A stretch of 64,000 nucleotides of DNA from Paenibacillus terrae (GTDB lineage Bacteria; Bacillota; Bacilli; Paenibacillales; Paenibacillaceae), in contig NZ_JTHP01000008.1 in the NCBI RefSeq assembly GCF_000943545.1, positions 62,001 through 126,000 on the forward strand, given 5' to 3'. Position 1 is the first letter of the stretch; each line of letters begins with the position of its first letter. Positions 1 to 9,643 of the stretch are shown piece after piece. The notes below the pieces were generated by a model. That model had not been told where the DNA came from and searched no databases. It saw only the letters and a list, made by a program, of their open reading frames with translations. The position numbers and the translations under genes were made by a program.

Positions 1-940
1 GTACAATAAACAGTATTTTGGTATACGATGTATTAAAAATTTGGGAGAGGCCAAGCACACCACAGTACAAGCCAATGCTGAACGTAGCAAAAATCTGCAT
101 GATCCAGATGGACAGCAACAGGGACTCGAAGCGTTCAAATACGAGATAATCCACTTCAAAGCTGCGGGCCAGGTCCAGAAACGGCCACGTCCGAGTCACC
201 ACACCTTCCACCGAAAAAGCACCGATACACATGACCACAGCCGTCGTATAAAACAGCACCGTGATCCCGAAGCCCGAACCGATCACCTTCATTGCTTTCT
301 CGGGCTTCTCCATACAACAAATAATGATGAGCAGACACTCACTACCTGTAAACGTAAGGCTTGTAGACTTGATGGCTTTGAGGACTGGCATGACCCCCTC
401 CGACAATACGGGGCGCAAATTGTTCAGTTCAAAAATATTTAAGCTCAGCAGGCAGATGATCAAAAAGATAAACGCTGTAATGGGTAAAATAATCTGGCAT
501 ACTTTACCTATTGCTCCTATACGGCCCATGCACAAATATAGCGACACCCACATAAACGGTGCTGAAATAGCCCATGCGGGCGTTCCCTCAAGCAGAAAAA
601 ACGATGTTACTTCTTCCACAGAGCGAATTTCAAATGCACACAAGGCTACAAAATAAATCACGACTAGCATACCAATGATTTTGCCGATCGCTTTCCCCGT
701 AATCTGCTGTACATACTGGTAAAAGGTTTTTTGGGGAAAGGTCTGACTTAACTTCACGATAATCCAGCCAGCCAGAAAAGCTATGCATCCTCCCAAGATC
801 ACGGAGATCCATGCATCAGGAGTCTTGGAAGCCTCAACTGCCACCCGAGGAAGCGTAAGCAGACCTGATGCCATGGTAAAGCCGACAAGAATCCCTGTCG
901 TCTGCAACGTTGTAAGTTTATCCTCCCCCAGTTTTTTCAT
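1..940 (-). CDS. GerAB/GerKB-type spore germination permease, 3' end cut by window edge
   Basis: B subunit of a GerA-family germinant receptor, an integral membrane protein of the APC-like transporter superfamily in the spore inner membrane. The frame opens at ATG 940 (MKKLGEDKLTTLQ) behind a GGAGGG ribosome site and stays open for 313 codons to base 1; family members have about 365, so roughly 50 C-terminal residues lie outside. It begins with the typical G(L/I)LTLPR motif near residues 25-32 and continues with alternating hydrophobic segments. The motif LRPVLSEG occurs in this protein and in the second B subunit at 22030-23136, to which it is clearly related. It lies 30 bases downstream of the A-subunit gene on the same strand, so the two form an operon; a C subunit would be expected just beyond the edge. 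Confidence 0.9.
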   Translation of the reverse strand, partial: MKKLGEDKLTTLQTTGILVGFTMASGLLTLPRVAVEASKTPDAWISVILGGCIAFLAGWIIVKLSQTFPQKTFYQYVQQITGKAIGKIIGMLVVIYFVALCAFEIRSVEEVTSFFLLEGTPAWAISAPFMWVSLYLCMGRIGAIGKVCQIILPITAFIFLIICLLSLNIFELNNLRPVLSEGVMPVLKAIKSTSLTFTGSECLLIIICCMEKPEKAMKVIGSGFGITVLFYTTAVVMCIGAFSVEGVVTRTWPFLDLARSFEVDYLVFERFESLLLSIWIMQIFATFSIGLYCGVLGLSQIFNTSYTKILFIV

Positions 941-970
941 ATCGTTGTGGCTCCCTCCTTTCCTAAATAA

Positions 971-2680
971 CTAGCCTTTCCGCTTGGGTTGTTTGGGATT
1001 TAGCAGACGGGGTCTGCGTTTCATAAAATGTAACGGCGCCCGAATCATGTAATCCTTCCAGTCCCTCAACGAACGCGGAGATGTCAAACTAAGATAAGAC
1101 AATCCAAAGCTTTTTAACTTAGCCATATGGATAACCAGCAGCAGGAAAAACAGAATTACACCATACAAACCGAATATGGCTGCAACAAACATCCCCGCAA
1201 AGCGAAGCATACGCATCGAAATCCCGGAACTGTACACAGGTGTGGCAAACGAAGAGATCGCTGTAACTGCCACAACAATGACTAAAATGGGACTTACAAT
1301 TCCGGCATTAACCGCAGCCTGTCCAATAATCAGACCGCCGACAATACCCATAGCAGGCCCTATAGGCTTGGGCAGACGCAATCCTGCTTCACGCAGAATT
1401 TCAATGGAGGTTTCCATAATCAGAGCCTCGATCAATGTAGAAAAGGGTACACCTTGTCTTGCGCTGACGATAGAAATAACCAGCTTGGTGGGAATAAGCC
1501 CGGGATGAAACGAAATAAAGGAAATGTAGAGGGCCGGTGCGAACAGGGAAATGCCCGTTGCCATAAAACGCAGCAACCGAATCAGGGAACCCGATAGCCA
1601 TCGCTCATAGTAATCCTCAGGCGACTGGAGCATCATATCGTAGGTTACAGGCATTAGGAGGGCGAAAGGAGTACCATCCAGCAGCACAGCCACACGTCCC
1701 TCCAACAGAGCAGCCATCACCCTGTCAGGTCTCTCCGTATTTTGAATTTGCATAAAAGGACTGAGAAAATTGTCCTCAATGAGCTGCTCTACATAGCCTG
1801 ACTCCATGACTTCATCCACATCAATGGTTTTGATCCGCCGTTTTACCTCCTCTACAAGCTCAGAATTAGCAATGTCCCTGAAATAGACAACCATGAGCTG
1901 CTTTTGCACCCTCTTGCCGACTTTGAAGGAATGCATGGCCAGTTCGGTACTTTCTCCGTGTCTGCGCAATAAGGCTGTATTATCGCTGAGTACCTCTGTG
2001 AAGCCAATCCGTGGACCTCGCAATACCGATTCTGATAATGGTTCCTCCACTCCGCGAGTTTTACCCTTGGATGAACCCAGAATAAGTACACCTGAAGTAC
2101 CCTCGATCAAGAGTACGATAGAGCCGAACAAAACCTTCTGCAAAGAATATTTCACATCCTGCGTATGCTCTGTCTCCACTACAAGCATAACTTGACGGAT
2201 AACCATATCCCGGAGTGCATCGCCTTGCGGTATTTCTTCCTCTTGGTCTGAGCTTCCCCAATCCAGCAGTGGCTTGATTATATTTTGGTCCATGCTGGTC
2301 TTGTCCGTTAAGCCATCTACACAAAACAGACTTACCCTGACCTGTAAATGATCCAGAAAAATAGACTTTTGATTAACATCCGCCATATCCATTATGGCTT
2401 GTCTCATCTTCGTTACATTCGCCTCATAATCCTCAGAATAGCTTTCGTCCTCATTCTTACTAACATTCGGATCCTTGCTTTCAGAAGGATCGCGAGCATC
2501 TTGCTCTGCAAGGTCGCGTTCTTCAAGCAGCTCTATTCGTTCCTTGCGTCTGCTTTCTCTGCCGTCGACCGTTTTAATTTGTCGAACCGCCAACAAGATG
2601 AGTAAAGGTACAATGGACAAAAAGATAGCCTGTACTAACACTGTCCATTTGGGCATATGAGTTACAATTGCCTGCCACAT
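971..2680 (-). CDS. GerA-family spore germination protein, A subunit
   Basis: A subunit of a GerA-type germinant receptor, which senses nutrients in the spore inner membrane. The frame extends upstream, but ATG 2680 (MWQAIVTHMPKW) is chosen because it follows GAAGGGGGAAGGGAC and matches the start of the paralogue at 20347. The product is 569 residues: one N-terminal hydrophobic segment, a charged linker, a soluble N-terminal domain, then the conserved block GYVEQLIEDN, PDRVMAALLEGRVA, the PEDYYERW motif and a C-terminal membrane domain containing FHPGLIPTKL and LPKPIGPAMGIVGG. The C-terminal half is strongly similar to the plus-strand homologue at 20347-22008 while the N-terminal half is more divergent, as expected if ligand specificity differs. 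It is the first gene of the operon and is followed by the B subunit. Confidence 0.93.
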   Translation of the reverse strand: MWQAIVTHMPKWTVLVQAIFLSIVPLLILLAVRQIKTVDGRESRRKERIELLEERDLAEQDARDPSESKDPNVSKNEDESYSEDYEANVTKMRQAIMDMADVNQKSIFLDHLQVRVSLFCVDGLTDKTSMDQNIIKPLLDWGSSDQEEEIPQGDALRDMVIRQVMLVVETEHTQDVKYSLQKVLFGSIVLLIEGTSGVLILGSSKGKTRGVEEPLSESVLRGPRIGFTEVLSDNTALLRRHGESTELAMHSFKVGKRVQKQLMVVYFRDIANSELVEEVKRRIKTIDVDEVMESGYVEQLIEDNFLSPFMQIQNTERPDRVMAALLEGRVAVLLDGTPFALLMPVTYDMMLQSPEDYYERWLSGSLIRLLRFMATGISLFAPALYISFISFHPGLIPTKLVISIVSARQGVPFSTLIEALIMETSIEILREAGLRLPKPIGPAMGIVGGLIIGQAAVNAGIVSPILVIVVAVTAISSFATPVYSSGISMRMLRFAGMFVAAIFGLYGVILFFLLLVIHMAKLKSFGLSYLSLTSPRSLRDWKDYMIRAPLHFMKRRPRLLNPKQPKRKG

Positions 2681-2993
2681 GTCCCTTCCCCCTTCGCCTA
2701 CATCCGATTTGTATATATATTTACCGGGATTAGAAAAAAAATGCATGAGCATTGATCCGCACCTCACCATCAGATGCACATTCGAGACATAACAAAGGGA
2801 TATTCCTTCAAAGAGATACTTAGTTAGTGCGATAAAATTCTTGCCTAATAAAAGGAATAAAATGGTGTATTTGATAGGTGTCTAGCGATGTAAAAAGCCC
2901 AAATTCATGATAGTATCATTTCATTCCATGACTAATGTCACGAATTTGTTGAATTCGTTGTCTATTATTCGAATTTGAAAAGGGGTTGTAGGT
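2681..2993. other. Divergent intergenic region between gerA-like operon and tail-collar gene
   Basis: No gene of convincing length. It must hold the promoters of two divergent units. On the minus strand TGACAT and GATACTA are separated by 17 bases around 2890-2925, a weak match to forespore sigma-G promoters. On the plus strand CGAATT-TGTTG-AATTCG (2942-2958) is a small inverted repeat just before the gene at 2994, followed by another CGAATT. Neither is certain. Confidence 0.35.
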
Positions 2994-3335
2994 ATGAAGA
3001 ATCATCTTTGGAAGAAAGCCGCTGTGTTGAGTTTGTTAGCGGTCATTTTGGTAGGAGGAACTGCAATAAGCCCCAAACAGGCACAAGCAGCAGATATGCC
3101 TTACCTCGGAGAAATTACGATGTATCCTTACACTTTCGCTCCCAGGGGATGGTTAAAATGCGAAGGTCAGATCTTGAGTATTCAGCAGAATACAGCGTTG
3201 TTTTCTCTGCTGGGAACTAATTTCGGTGGCAATGGAGTAAACACCTTTGCTTTGCCAGATTTGCGCGGGGCTTCCCCGGTGCCGAATGTGGACTACTACA
3301 TTGCAACTCAAGGTATGTTCCCAACTCGCGAATAA
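2994..3335 (+). CDS. Secreted, shortened phage tail-collar (MdpB-like) domain protein
   Basis: 113 residues. Start ATG 2994 follows AGGGGTTGTAGGT. Residues 1-32 form a Sec signal peptide with a basic N-terminus, a Leu/Val-rich core and an AQA-A type cleavage site. The mature part begins MPYLGEITMYPYTFAPRGW and carries the tail-collar fold signature (APRGWLKCEGQ, FSLLGTNFGG, FALPDLRG), as in Microcystis-dependent-protein MdpB-like tail fibre tips. Full-length members are usually 160-200 residues and end in a motif like YCIALQGIFPSR; here the collar domain joins almost directly to DYYIATQGMFPTRE, so the middle glycine-rich region is missing. Phage versions are cytoplasmic, so export is unusual. 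The gene is followed after 47 bases by the SLH protein, suggesting a cell-surface role. Function unknown. Confidence 0.75.
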   Translation: MKNHLWKKAAVLSLLAVILVGGTAISPKQAQAADMPYLGEITMYPYTFAPRGWLKCEGQILSIQQNTALFSLLGTNFGGNGVNTFALPDLRGASPVPNVDYYIATQGMFPTRE

Positions 3336-3382
3336 TAAGTGTGCAAAGCACTATGCTATTTTTCTGAAGAAGAGGTGATAGC

Positions 3383-6300
3383 TTGCTCAAAGACAATAAC
3401 TTCACACGCAACAAAATAAAACCCTATCGTTTGCTGATTCCACTGCTGCCCATTATCGGCGGTGCGGTTCTGCTCATAGGGACGAATGAAGCCCGTGCTG
3501 CTGGTATGGAAAATGTAGTGCTTAACAAACCCGTAACATCAAGCGGCTACAGCCAGCCCTATGAACCCGCCAGAGCAGTGGACGGCTCCTATGAGCCGAC
3601 AAGCCGCTGGTATCAAGCCAGCAACGGCGAAAAATGGATTCAGGTAAATCTGGGAGACTGGTATATCGTGGATCGCTACGGTGTAGCAGGTATGGGAATC
3701 ATTAATGGATGGCAGGATCAGCGCGATCCTTACAGTTTCCGACTGCAAACGAGCAGTGATGGAGCGAATTGGGTTACTTCCGATACTGTTCAAAATAACG
3801 CTGACGCTCATTTTAGCCGAAGTATTTCCCCGGTGACTGCACGATACTTGCGTCTGTATATTGATCAAGGAAATGCAAGAAACAACCAATGGGCTTCTGT
3901 CATGGAATTTGAAGCTTATGGGGAGCGCTTACCCGTTCCACAGGCTCCTGGTCATTTTACAGGAACCAAAAATGGAAATACGGTGGAATTAAGCTGGGAT
4001 GCTGTTCCTTATGCGACTTCATACAAGGTCATCCGAAATGGTGTCACCCTGTTGTATACAGGACCCTTAACCCAATTCACAGATTCTTCGTCATTACCTC
4101 CCGGTGCAGCTCTTTACAGCCTTCAGGCTGTGAATGTTAAGGGGGAAAGTGCTCCCGTAGAGGTCACGGTGAATATTCTGACCGATGCCGATTATGTTGC
4201 ACAGGCCAAAGCTGCACTGGCTCCTGGCTTTGCATCAGGAGATTCGGCTGCTACGGTATCACAACGACTGACACTGCCACTGACTGGATTGAACGATACA
4301 ACGGTAAGCTGGAGTTCAGATACCCCTGATGTCATCACCAATGAGGGGGCTGTCACACGCCCGCGCTACGATTCGGGTGATCGGAAAGTAAAGCTGACCG
4401 CGACGATTACAAAGGGAACCGCTTCGGATACCCAAACTTTTGACGTTACCGTATTGAAGGTAGCTGCACAAAATACACTGGATCAGGCAGCAGATAGCCT
4501 GTCACTGGGCGATTTGTCTGCGGTGAAAGAAAATTTGTCTCTTCCTCTGTCCGGCTATGGTGGTGTCCAGATCGAATGGTCCTCTGCCAATCCACTTGTT
4601 ATCGCACCAGATGGAACACTTAGCAGACCCTCCTATATTGATGGAGATACAGATGTTACCCTGACGGCTGTCCTGCATCTCGAAGGCTTAACGAAAACAA
4701 AGAATTTCACTGCACATGTGCTCAGTCTGCCGATGAACGATATTGAAGCTGTAAACGCAGCTTACAAGGCACTTGATGTACCTGTAACCACCGTAACCAG
4801 GGACATATATTTGCCGAAAGAAGGCTTGAACGGCGTTCAGGTGTCATGGACTTCGAATCACCCCGAGTTCCTGGATCACAACGGTCAGGTCACGTTCCCG
4901 AGCTATGTACAGGGCGATCAAACCATTACACTGGAAGCTGTTCTGACAAGAGGCGGAGTTGAACTTCGAAAAACATTCAGCCTGCTCGTGCCCGCACTGC
5001 CCGTAAGTGCTGATGAAGCAGTAAATTTGGCAGCAAATACCCTGAAACTGGAATACCCGCAGGGGATTAAGGATTCAATTACTCTGCCCGATGCAGGAGC
5101 ATTCGACACACGTATTGATTGGTCTTCGGATCAACCGGATGTTCTCAGCAGTACGGGTCAAGTAAATCGGCCGAGGTTTATAGACGGTGATGTGAATGTA
5201 CAATTAAAGGCCACTATATCCAAAGGTTCAGCCTCCGTACAAAGATCATTCATGATCACGGTATTGAAGGCGTTGCCGAATACACCCTATGTACGTTTGA
5301 ACGGCAACAACCCGATCATTCTGGAAGCTGGCAGCAGCTTCACCGATCCGGGAGCCAGCGTGCTGGACAGTGTGTACGGCAATGTTTTGGTACCGGATCT
5401 GTCAGGCATCGGCAACGTGGATACGAATGTGCCCGGTGTCTACGTATTGAACTATGCGTATAACGATAACTCAGGTTGGTCGGCTGAGCCAGCCGAACGT
5501 CGCATAAACGTGCTGCCCCGTGCTATTGAAGCCGCAGCAGGCAATGACGCTACCGCCTCGGTGATCGTTACAGGCGCTTGGCCAGGCGCACGGCTTGAGC
5601 TGTACAATGCCCAGCAGGAGCTTATTGCGGAAGGGACCGCTTCGGGAGAAGGGAAATATATATTTACGCCTGTTCCTGAGGGTATCAGCTACTACGTGCT
5701 ACAGATCGTGAATGGCATGGAGAGCGCTCCTTCCAGATTGGTGTATGCCCAAGGACTAACTGCCCAACGTGTAGCCGATTCCATCTCAAGCCTAACAACG
5801 CCTGCTGCAAATGATACCCTGCTCAAGCTGCCTGCTGTACCTGAGGGCTTCCGCCTGATCCTCAGCAGTAGCAGCCAGCCGGATATTATCCGTACAGATG
5901 GAGCTATCTTCCCGGCAGCAACCAAAACGACGGTTGCTGTAATACTGGAGGTCACCAAGGTAAGCGACGGTTCTCACGCCCTGACACAACAAATAGAAGT
6001 AACCGTTCCTGCTAAGGTCATTGTAGACACGGGCAATTCTAATAAAAAAGACCGAGACGAGGACTACAACAACTCTCTTATACAACTGCAACCCGGATTT
6101 TCTGAACAGGGAAAAGCCATCATCATCTATACTCCTTCTGTGGCATTTCTGGACGGACAAATCACTCAGGCCCGCATGGAAGGCAAGGCTTACGCAGATA
6201 TTCAACTAGAGCAGGAAAAGGATACCAGCCGTGTTGTTCTTCCCTATTCTTCGCTGAATAAATGGGATAAAGTCGGGGCCGCGGTCATATCCCAATATGG

Positions 6301-7294
6301 AACACTGATGCTATCCAGTGATGCCTTAACCCGTATGTTCTCGGGTCAGCAGGACGTTGCATTGTCATTCCAGCGGGCAGATGCACAGCGTACACAGCAG
6401 ATCCGAGATTGGGCCGGACAACAATCCAGCCTGAAGCTGATTGGCACGGCTGTGGAAATCAAGGCTAACGTTACAGGTAGTACATCGCACATCGTTCTGC
6501 CGCTGGATGCCGAGTCCATCCGTGAATTGCAGGGCAAGGAACCCCAGTTTTCTATTCTCGTTATTCATGACAATGGAGAGCATGAGATTCTGAAAGGTAC
6601 GGCTGTGAGGGATTCAAAAGGGAACCTATCGGCTGTGGGTTTCGATACGACCCGGTTTAGTACCTTTGCGATTGCAGTTTCTACCGATACAAAATCTTCA
6701 TCCGATAATACAAACGTGCAGGACGGCACAACAAATTCAGCGGATTCGCAAGGTGCAGCTACGGTATGGTCGGATATCCAGGGCCATTGGGCGGCGAAAT
6801 CCTTGCAATCGCTGGCAGACAAAGGCTGGCTACAAGGCTACAAAGATGGCAAGATGCGTCCGGAGCGTGCAGTAAGCCGTGCAGAATTTGTATCCATACT
6901 GACCAGAGCGTTGGGGACCAATGGAGATGAGAGTATACCTGCCTCATTTACAGATATGAAAGGGCACTGGGCTGCATCAGCCGTAGATGCCGCTCATCGT
7001 AAGGGATGGATCGAAGGGTTAAATGCTCAGACATTCGGCCCCGATGAGAGTCTTACCCGTGAACAGGCAATGGTGATATTCTCACATGCGATGGCGGATA
7101 AGGCATCTGCCACAAGCACGGTCACATTGCAATCCTATAAGGATGAGCAGCAGATCGCTTCCTGGGCTTCCACAGCATTCAAAGCAGCTGTATCCTCTGG
7201 ATGGATCAGCGGCTATCCTGATGGAACGCTCCAACCCAAAGCAGCTATCAGCCGAGGCGAAATGGCTGAACTGCTGGAACGTATTTTCAAATAA
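3383..7294 (+). CDS. Large multidomain S-layer-homology (SLH) surface protein
   Basis: 1303 residues, probably started at TTG 3383 behind AGAGGTG. Order of domains: signal peptide (about 1-40, cleaved near ARA-AG); an F5/8-type C (discoidin-like) carbohydrate-binding domain (about 42-175, with WIQVNLGDW and ARYLRLYID); a fibronectin type III domain (about 185-265); four atrophied bacterial Ig-like repeats of about 90 residues, each with a VSWSS or IDWSSD type strand followed by a D-rich RP turn; a DUF5011-like Ig domain (about 635-710, SFTDPGASVLD); a less clear region to about 1110; and three C-terminal SLH repeats (from about 1130) containing DIQGHWA, DMKGHWA and a degenerate ASWAS. The SLH repeats should bind pyruvylated secondary wall polymer and display the binding domains. 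No catalytic domain was recognised; adhesion is the likely role. Confidence 0.88.
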   Translation: MLKDNNFTRNKIKPYRLLIPLLPIIGGAVLLIGTNEARAAGMENVVLNKPVTSSGYSQPYEPARAVDGSYEPTSRWYQASNGEKWIQVNLGDWYIVDRYGVAGMGIINGWQDQRDPYSFRLQTSSDGANWVTSDTVQNNADAHFSRSISPVTARYLRLYIDQGNARNNQWASVMEFEAYGERLPVPQAPGHFTGTKNGNTVELSWDAVPYATSYKVIRNGVTLLYTGPLTQFTDSSSLPPGAALYSLQAVNVKGESAPVEVTVNILTDADYVAQAKAALAPGFASGDSAATVSQRLTLPLTGLNDTTVSWSSDTPDVITNEGAVTRPRYDSGDRKVKLTATITKGTASDTQTFDVTVLKVAAQNTLDQAADSLSLGDLSAVKENLSLPLSGYGGVQIEWSSANPLVIAPDGTLSRPSYIDGDTDVTLTAVLHLEGLTKTKNFTAHVLSLPMNDIEAVNAAYKALDVPVTTVTRDIYLPKEGLNGVQVSWTSNHPEFLDHNGQVTFPSYVQGDQTITLEAVLTRGGVELRKTFSLLVPALPVSADEAVNLAANTLKLEYPQGIKDSITLPDAGAFDTRIDWSSDQPDVLSSTGQVNRPRFIDGDVNVQLKATISKGSASVQRSFMITVLKALPNTPYVRLNGNNPIILEAGSSFTDPGASVLDSVYGNVLVPDLSGIGNVDTNVPGVYVLNYAYNDNSGWSAEPAERRINVLPRAIEAAAGNDATASVIVTGAWPGARLELYNAQQELIAEGTASGEGKYIFTPVPEGISYYVLQIVNGMESAPSRLVYAQGLTAQRVADSISSLTTPAANDTLLKLPAVPEGFRLILSSSSQPDIIRTDGAIFPAATKTTVAVILEVTKVSDGSHALTQQIEVTVPAKVIVDTGNSNKKDRDEDYNNSLIQLQPGFSEQGKAIIIYTPSVAFLDGQITQARMEGKAYADIQLEQEKDTSRVVLPYSSLNKWDKVGAAVISQYGTLMLSSDALTRMFSGQQDVALSFQRADAQRTQQIRDWAGQQSSLKLIGTAVEIKANVTGSTSHIVLPLDAESIRELQGKEPQFSILVIHDNGEHEILKGTAVRDSKGNLSAVGFDTTRFSTFAIAVSTDTKSSSDNTNVQDGTTNSADSQGAATVWSDIQGHWAAKSLQSLADKGWLQGYKDGKMRPERAVSRAEFVSILTRALGTNGDESIPASFTDMKGHWAASAVDAAHRKGWIEGLNAQTFGPDESLTREQAMVIFSHAMADKASATSTVTLQSYKDEQQIASWASTAFKAAVSSGWISGYPDGTLQPKAAISRGEMAELLERIFK

Positions 7295-7347
7295 GACTGA
7301 TTAAGTACCCAATGGATTTAGATATATTAGTGGAGTATAAGCAAAAC

Positions 7348-7387
7348 AGCGCGGTTTCCGAGTTATTCGGAGACCGCGCTTTGTTTG
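7348..7387 (+). terminator. Rho-independent terminator after the SLH gene
   Basis: A 14-base stem (AGCGCGGTTTCCGA against TCGGAGACCGCGCT) with a short loop is followed by TTTGTTTGT. It lies about 55 bases past the SLH stop codon. Confidence 0.85.
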
Positions 7388-7404
7388 TGAATGATATACA
7401 CACA

Positions 7405-8147
7405 GCAGCTGGCTCAATAAGGGCTCCTTCCTCAAGAGACACGGAGTCAGGAAGCTTATGCGCCTGATGCGCTTCAATCCGCCATCAGTCAGGCTATAAC
7501 CGCTCTCGAAAAAGAACTTGGACTCAAGCTGTTCATCCGTTCAAGATCCGGTACAACCTCCACGGAAGAAGGCCAGCTATTCATTAAGAAAGCTTTTTGA
7601 AGCAACAAAAATCATTCAAGAAATGCTGCTGGAATCAGAAAACCGCAAGCACGCCTTAAGTGGTTTTCTGCGTTTGGGCACTATACCTGGGGAAATGGCG
7701 ACACTGGTCAACGTTATTGTCTCGCTAAAAAAGGAGCATCCGGAAGTTCACATTGAGGTCACGCAACAAGACTCTCTAAAGACCCTTCAACTGGTGCGGC
7801 AAGGTAAAATTAATCTGGGCATGAACGCTCTTCCCGAGGATTTACTACAGCAGGAGGCTCGGCCCTTCGATACCCTCTACCAAGGCAAAATGATGGTTGT
7901 TGCCGGAAGGAACTCTCCACTGGCTTCACAGAAATCTATTACCCCTGAGGAAATGAGAGCCTATTCCTTTGTTTTATATAAGGAGGACTATATAGATATG
8001 TTTATCAGAGACTTTACCGAGCAGTTTGGTGACGTGAATATTTTGTTCAAGACGAACTCGGATAGTGCAATTCAGAGCGCTATATTAGAAGGGCTTGCTA
8101 TTTCAATAGGTGAAGCACGGTTTGGAAATACAGAAAATCGATATTAA
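7405..8147 (+). pseudogene. Decayed LysR-family transcriptional regulator
   Basis: Pieces of a LysR regulator occur in more than one frame. Around 7460-7590 one frame reads LQSAISQAITALEKELGLKL, the second half of a LysR winged helix-turn-helix and the start of the linker helix; it ends in TGA after FIKKAF. The next frame continues from FEATKIIQEMLLES through the effector domain (MATLVNVIVSLKKEHPEVHI, LVRQGKINLGM, AISIG) to a stop at 8147. Earlier still KGSFLK fits the start of the HTH in a third frame, and no start codon with an RBS exists. The C-terminal part after AISIG also appears shifted. At least two frameshifts are needed to explain this, so the gene is dead. Confidence 0.8.
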
Positions 8148-8290
8148 AGCTTATGTACAAGCCTCCAATAATAATTCTTGTGTGGTGATTCACCCTTTTC
8201 GCTTCAGAAAATATACTGTTATATCTGCGAAACGGGGCGATGATCCACCTGTCACCTCTACAGTAGGGAGAAATGTGAAGGAGGAGATAT

Positions 8291-9586
8291 TTGAACATGA
8301 AACACAGAAAACCGTTCAGGTTCAGTGGCGCTTCAAAAAAAGACGAGGACTGCAAACCACCTAAAATTAGTAGAGAAAAGGAAGAACTTCTCAAACTGAT
8401 TCAGGAATTAGTCGCCATCATCCCGCTCGTTTTCGCAAACCCGTCTGCGGCTAATGTAACTTCATTGCAACAGATTTTACATCGGTTATTAGCTCTCGCA
8501 AATAAATTGAGACTTAGAGGCTCGGCTAAGACAGATTTATTAGCGGCGTTGGAACTGGCTATCGTGGCGTCGGAAGCCACTCCTTTCTCCCCGATCGGTG
8601 TTGGAACGACACTGCAACAACTGCTGGAAGTCTTATTGTCTATTATTTTGCAGGAACCCCTTGATCCTGCCCTTAAAGACAGTTTGATCAGTGCAATCAG
8701 AAGCGCCGAAACGGCTATCAGTATTGCATTGGGAGGCACGTCAGGCACACCCGGGCCACAAGGGCCTGCCGGACCTGTTGGGCCGGGCGGTGCGCCAGGT
8801 CCTGTCGGTGGACCAGGACCTGTGGGTGCGGCAGGACCACAAGGAGCTGTGGGTCCTGTTGGACCTGCCGGGCCTGTTGGTGCTGCCGGGCCTGTCGGTG
8901 CTGCCGGACCTATCGGCGCCGCTGGACCTATCGGCGCCGCTGGGCCAGTAGGGGCTGCTGGAGCTACTGGCGCGGCAGGACCCGCCGGGGGTGCTACCGG
9001 AGCCACAGGCGCTACGGGCGCAGATGGCGCCGTTGGAGCCGTCGGAGCTACCGGGGCCACGGGTTCGGGAGCGATCATTCCGTTTGCTTCTGGCGGACCT
9101 GCGACTTTGACAACCATTGCTGGCGGCTTGGTGGGCACTACCAGTCTAATCGGCTTCGGAAGCTCGGCAACAGGCATTAGCCTTGTGGGTGGAACCATAG
9201 ACCTGACAGGTACGCTTGTCGGTCCACTGATCAACTTTGCTTTCTCCGTTCCACGGGATGGCGTCATTACATCGATTGCCGGATATTTTAGTACAACGGC
9301 TGCGCTTGCTCTAGTAAGTTCATCCTCAACGATTACTGCCCAGTTGTTCAGTTCGCCTACACCTAACAATACCTTTACAGCGGTACCTGGAGCCGCAGTT
9401 ACTCTGGCACCACCACTTACAGGCATCGTTGCCCTGGGTACAATTTCCAGTGGTATCACAACAGGATTAGCAATACCGGTAACTGCACAAACTCGTCTGC
9501 TCCTGGTCTTTTCCGCGACTGCTACGGGAATTTCTCTTGTGAATACCGTTGTGGGTTATGCGAGCGCAGGCATTACCATTACCTGA
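8291..9586 (+). CDS. Collagen-like exosporium/spore-surface protein with BclB-type C-terminal domain
   Basis: 431 residues. TTG 8291 follows AAGGAGGAGAT; ATG 8297 two codons later is an alternative start. Three parts are visible: an N-terminal helical domain (about 1-150) resembling the preface domain of Gly-X-X repeat proteins of Bacillaceae; about 110 residues of uninterrupted Gly-X-Y triplets (GPVGAA and GPIGAA units, then GAT triplets); and a C-terminal hydrophobic domain of about 165 residues ([17 protein letters not shown] ... VVGYASAGI) that matches what is known of the BclB C-terminal family. Such proteins form hair-like filaments on the outer spore surface. The triplet region is repetitive in DNA as well and is likely to vary in length between strains. 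A terminator follows directly. Confidence 0.88.
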   Translation: MNMKHRKPFRFSGASKKDEDCKPPKISREKEELLKLIQELVAIIPLVFANPSAANVTSLQQILHRLLALANKLRLRGSAKTDLLAALELAIVASEATPFSPIGVGTTLQQLLEVLLSIILQEPLDPALKDSLISAIRSAETAISIALGGTSGTPGPQGPAGPVGPGGAPGPVGGPGPVGAAGPQGAVGPVGPAGPVGAAGPVGAAGPIGAAGPIGAAGPVGAAGATGAAGPAGGATGATGATGADGAVGAVGATGATGSGAIIPFASGGPATLTTIAGGLVGTTSLIGFGSSATGISLVGGTIDLTGTLVGPLINFAFSVPRDGVITSIAGYFSTTAALALVSSSSTITAQLFSSPTPNNTFTAVPGAAVTLAPPLTGIVALGTISSGITTGLAIPVTAQTRLLLVFSATATGISLVNTVVGYASAGITIT

Positions 9587-9600
9587 TCCAAGACGAAAAG

Positions 9601-9636
9601 GGCTCAGCAGGACTTGTTCCTGCCGAGCCTTTTCTT
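9601..9636 (+). terminator. Terminator after the collagen-like gene
   Basis: GGCTCAGCAGGA and TCCTGCCGAGCC form a near-perfect hairpin followed by TTTTCTTATTT. The preceding AAAAGG gives a weak T-run on the minus strand, so it may also stop transcription from nirD. Confidence 0.8.
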
Positions 9637-9643
9637 ATTTGCA

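Noticed and set aside
41-656. Plus-strand frames of 131-133 residues at the left edge
   Set aside because: They are antisense to the clear GerAB-type gene on the minus strand.
8401-9459. Long minus-strand frame of 352 residues rich in Pro and Ala
   Set aside because: It is the antisense reading of the Gly-X-Y collagen tract and has no RBS or homology.
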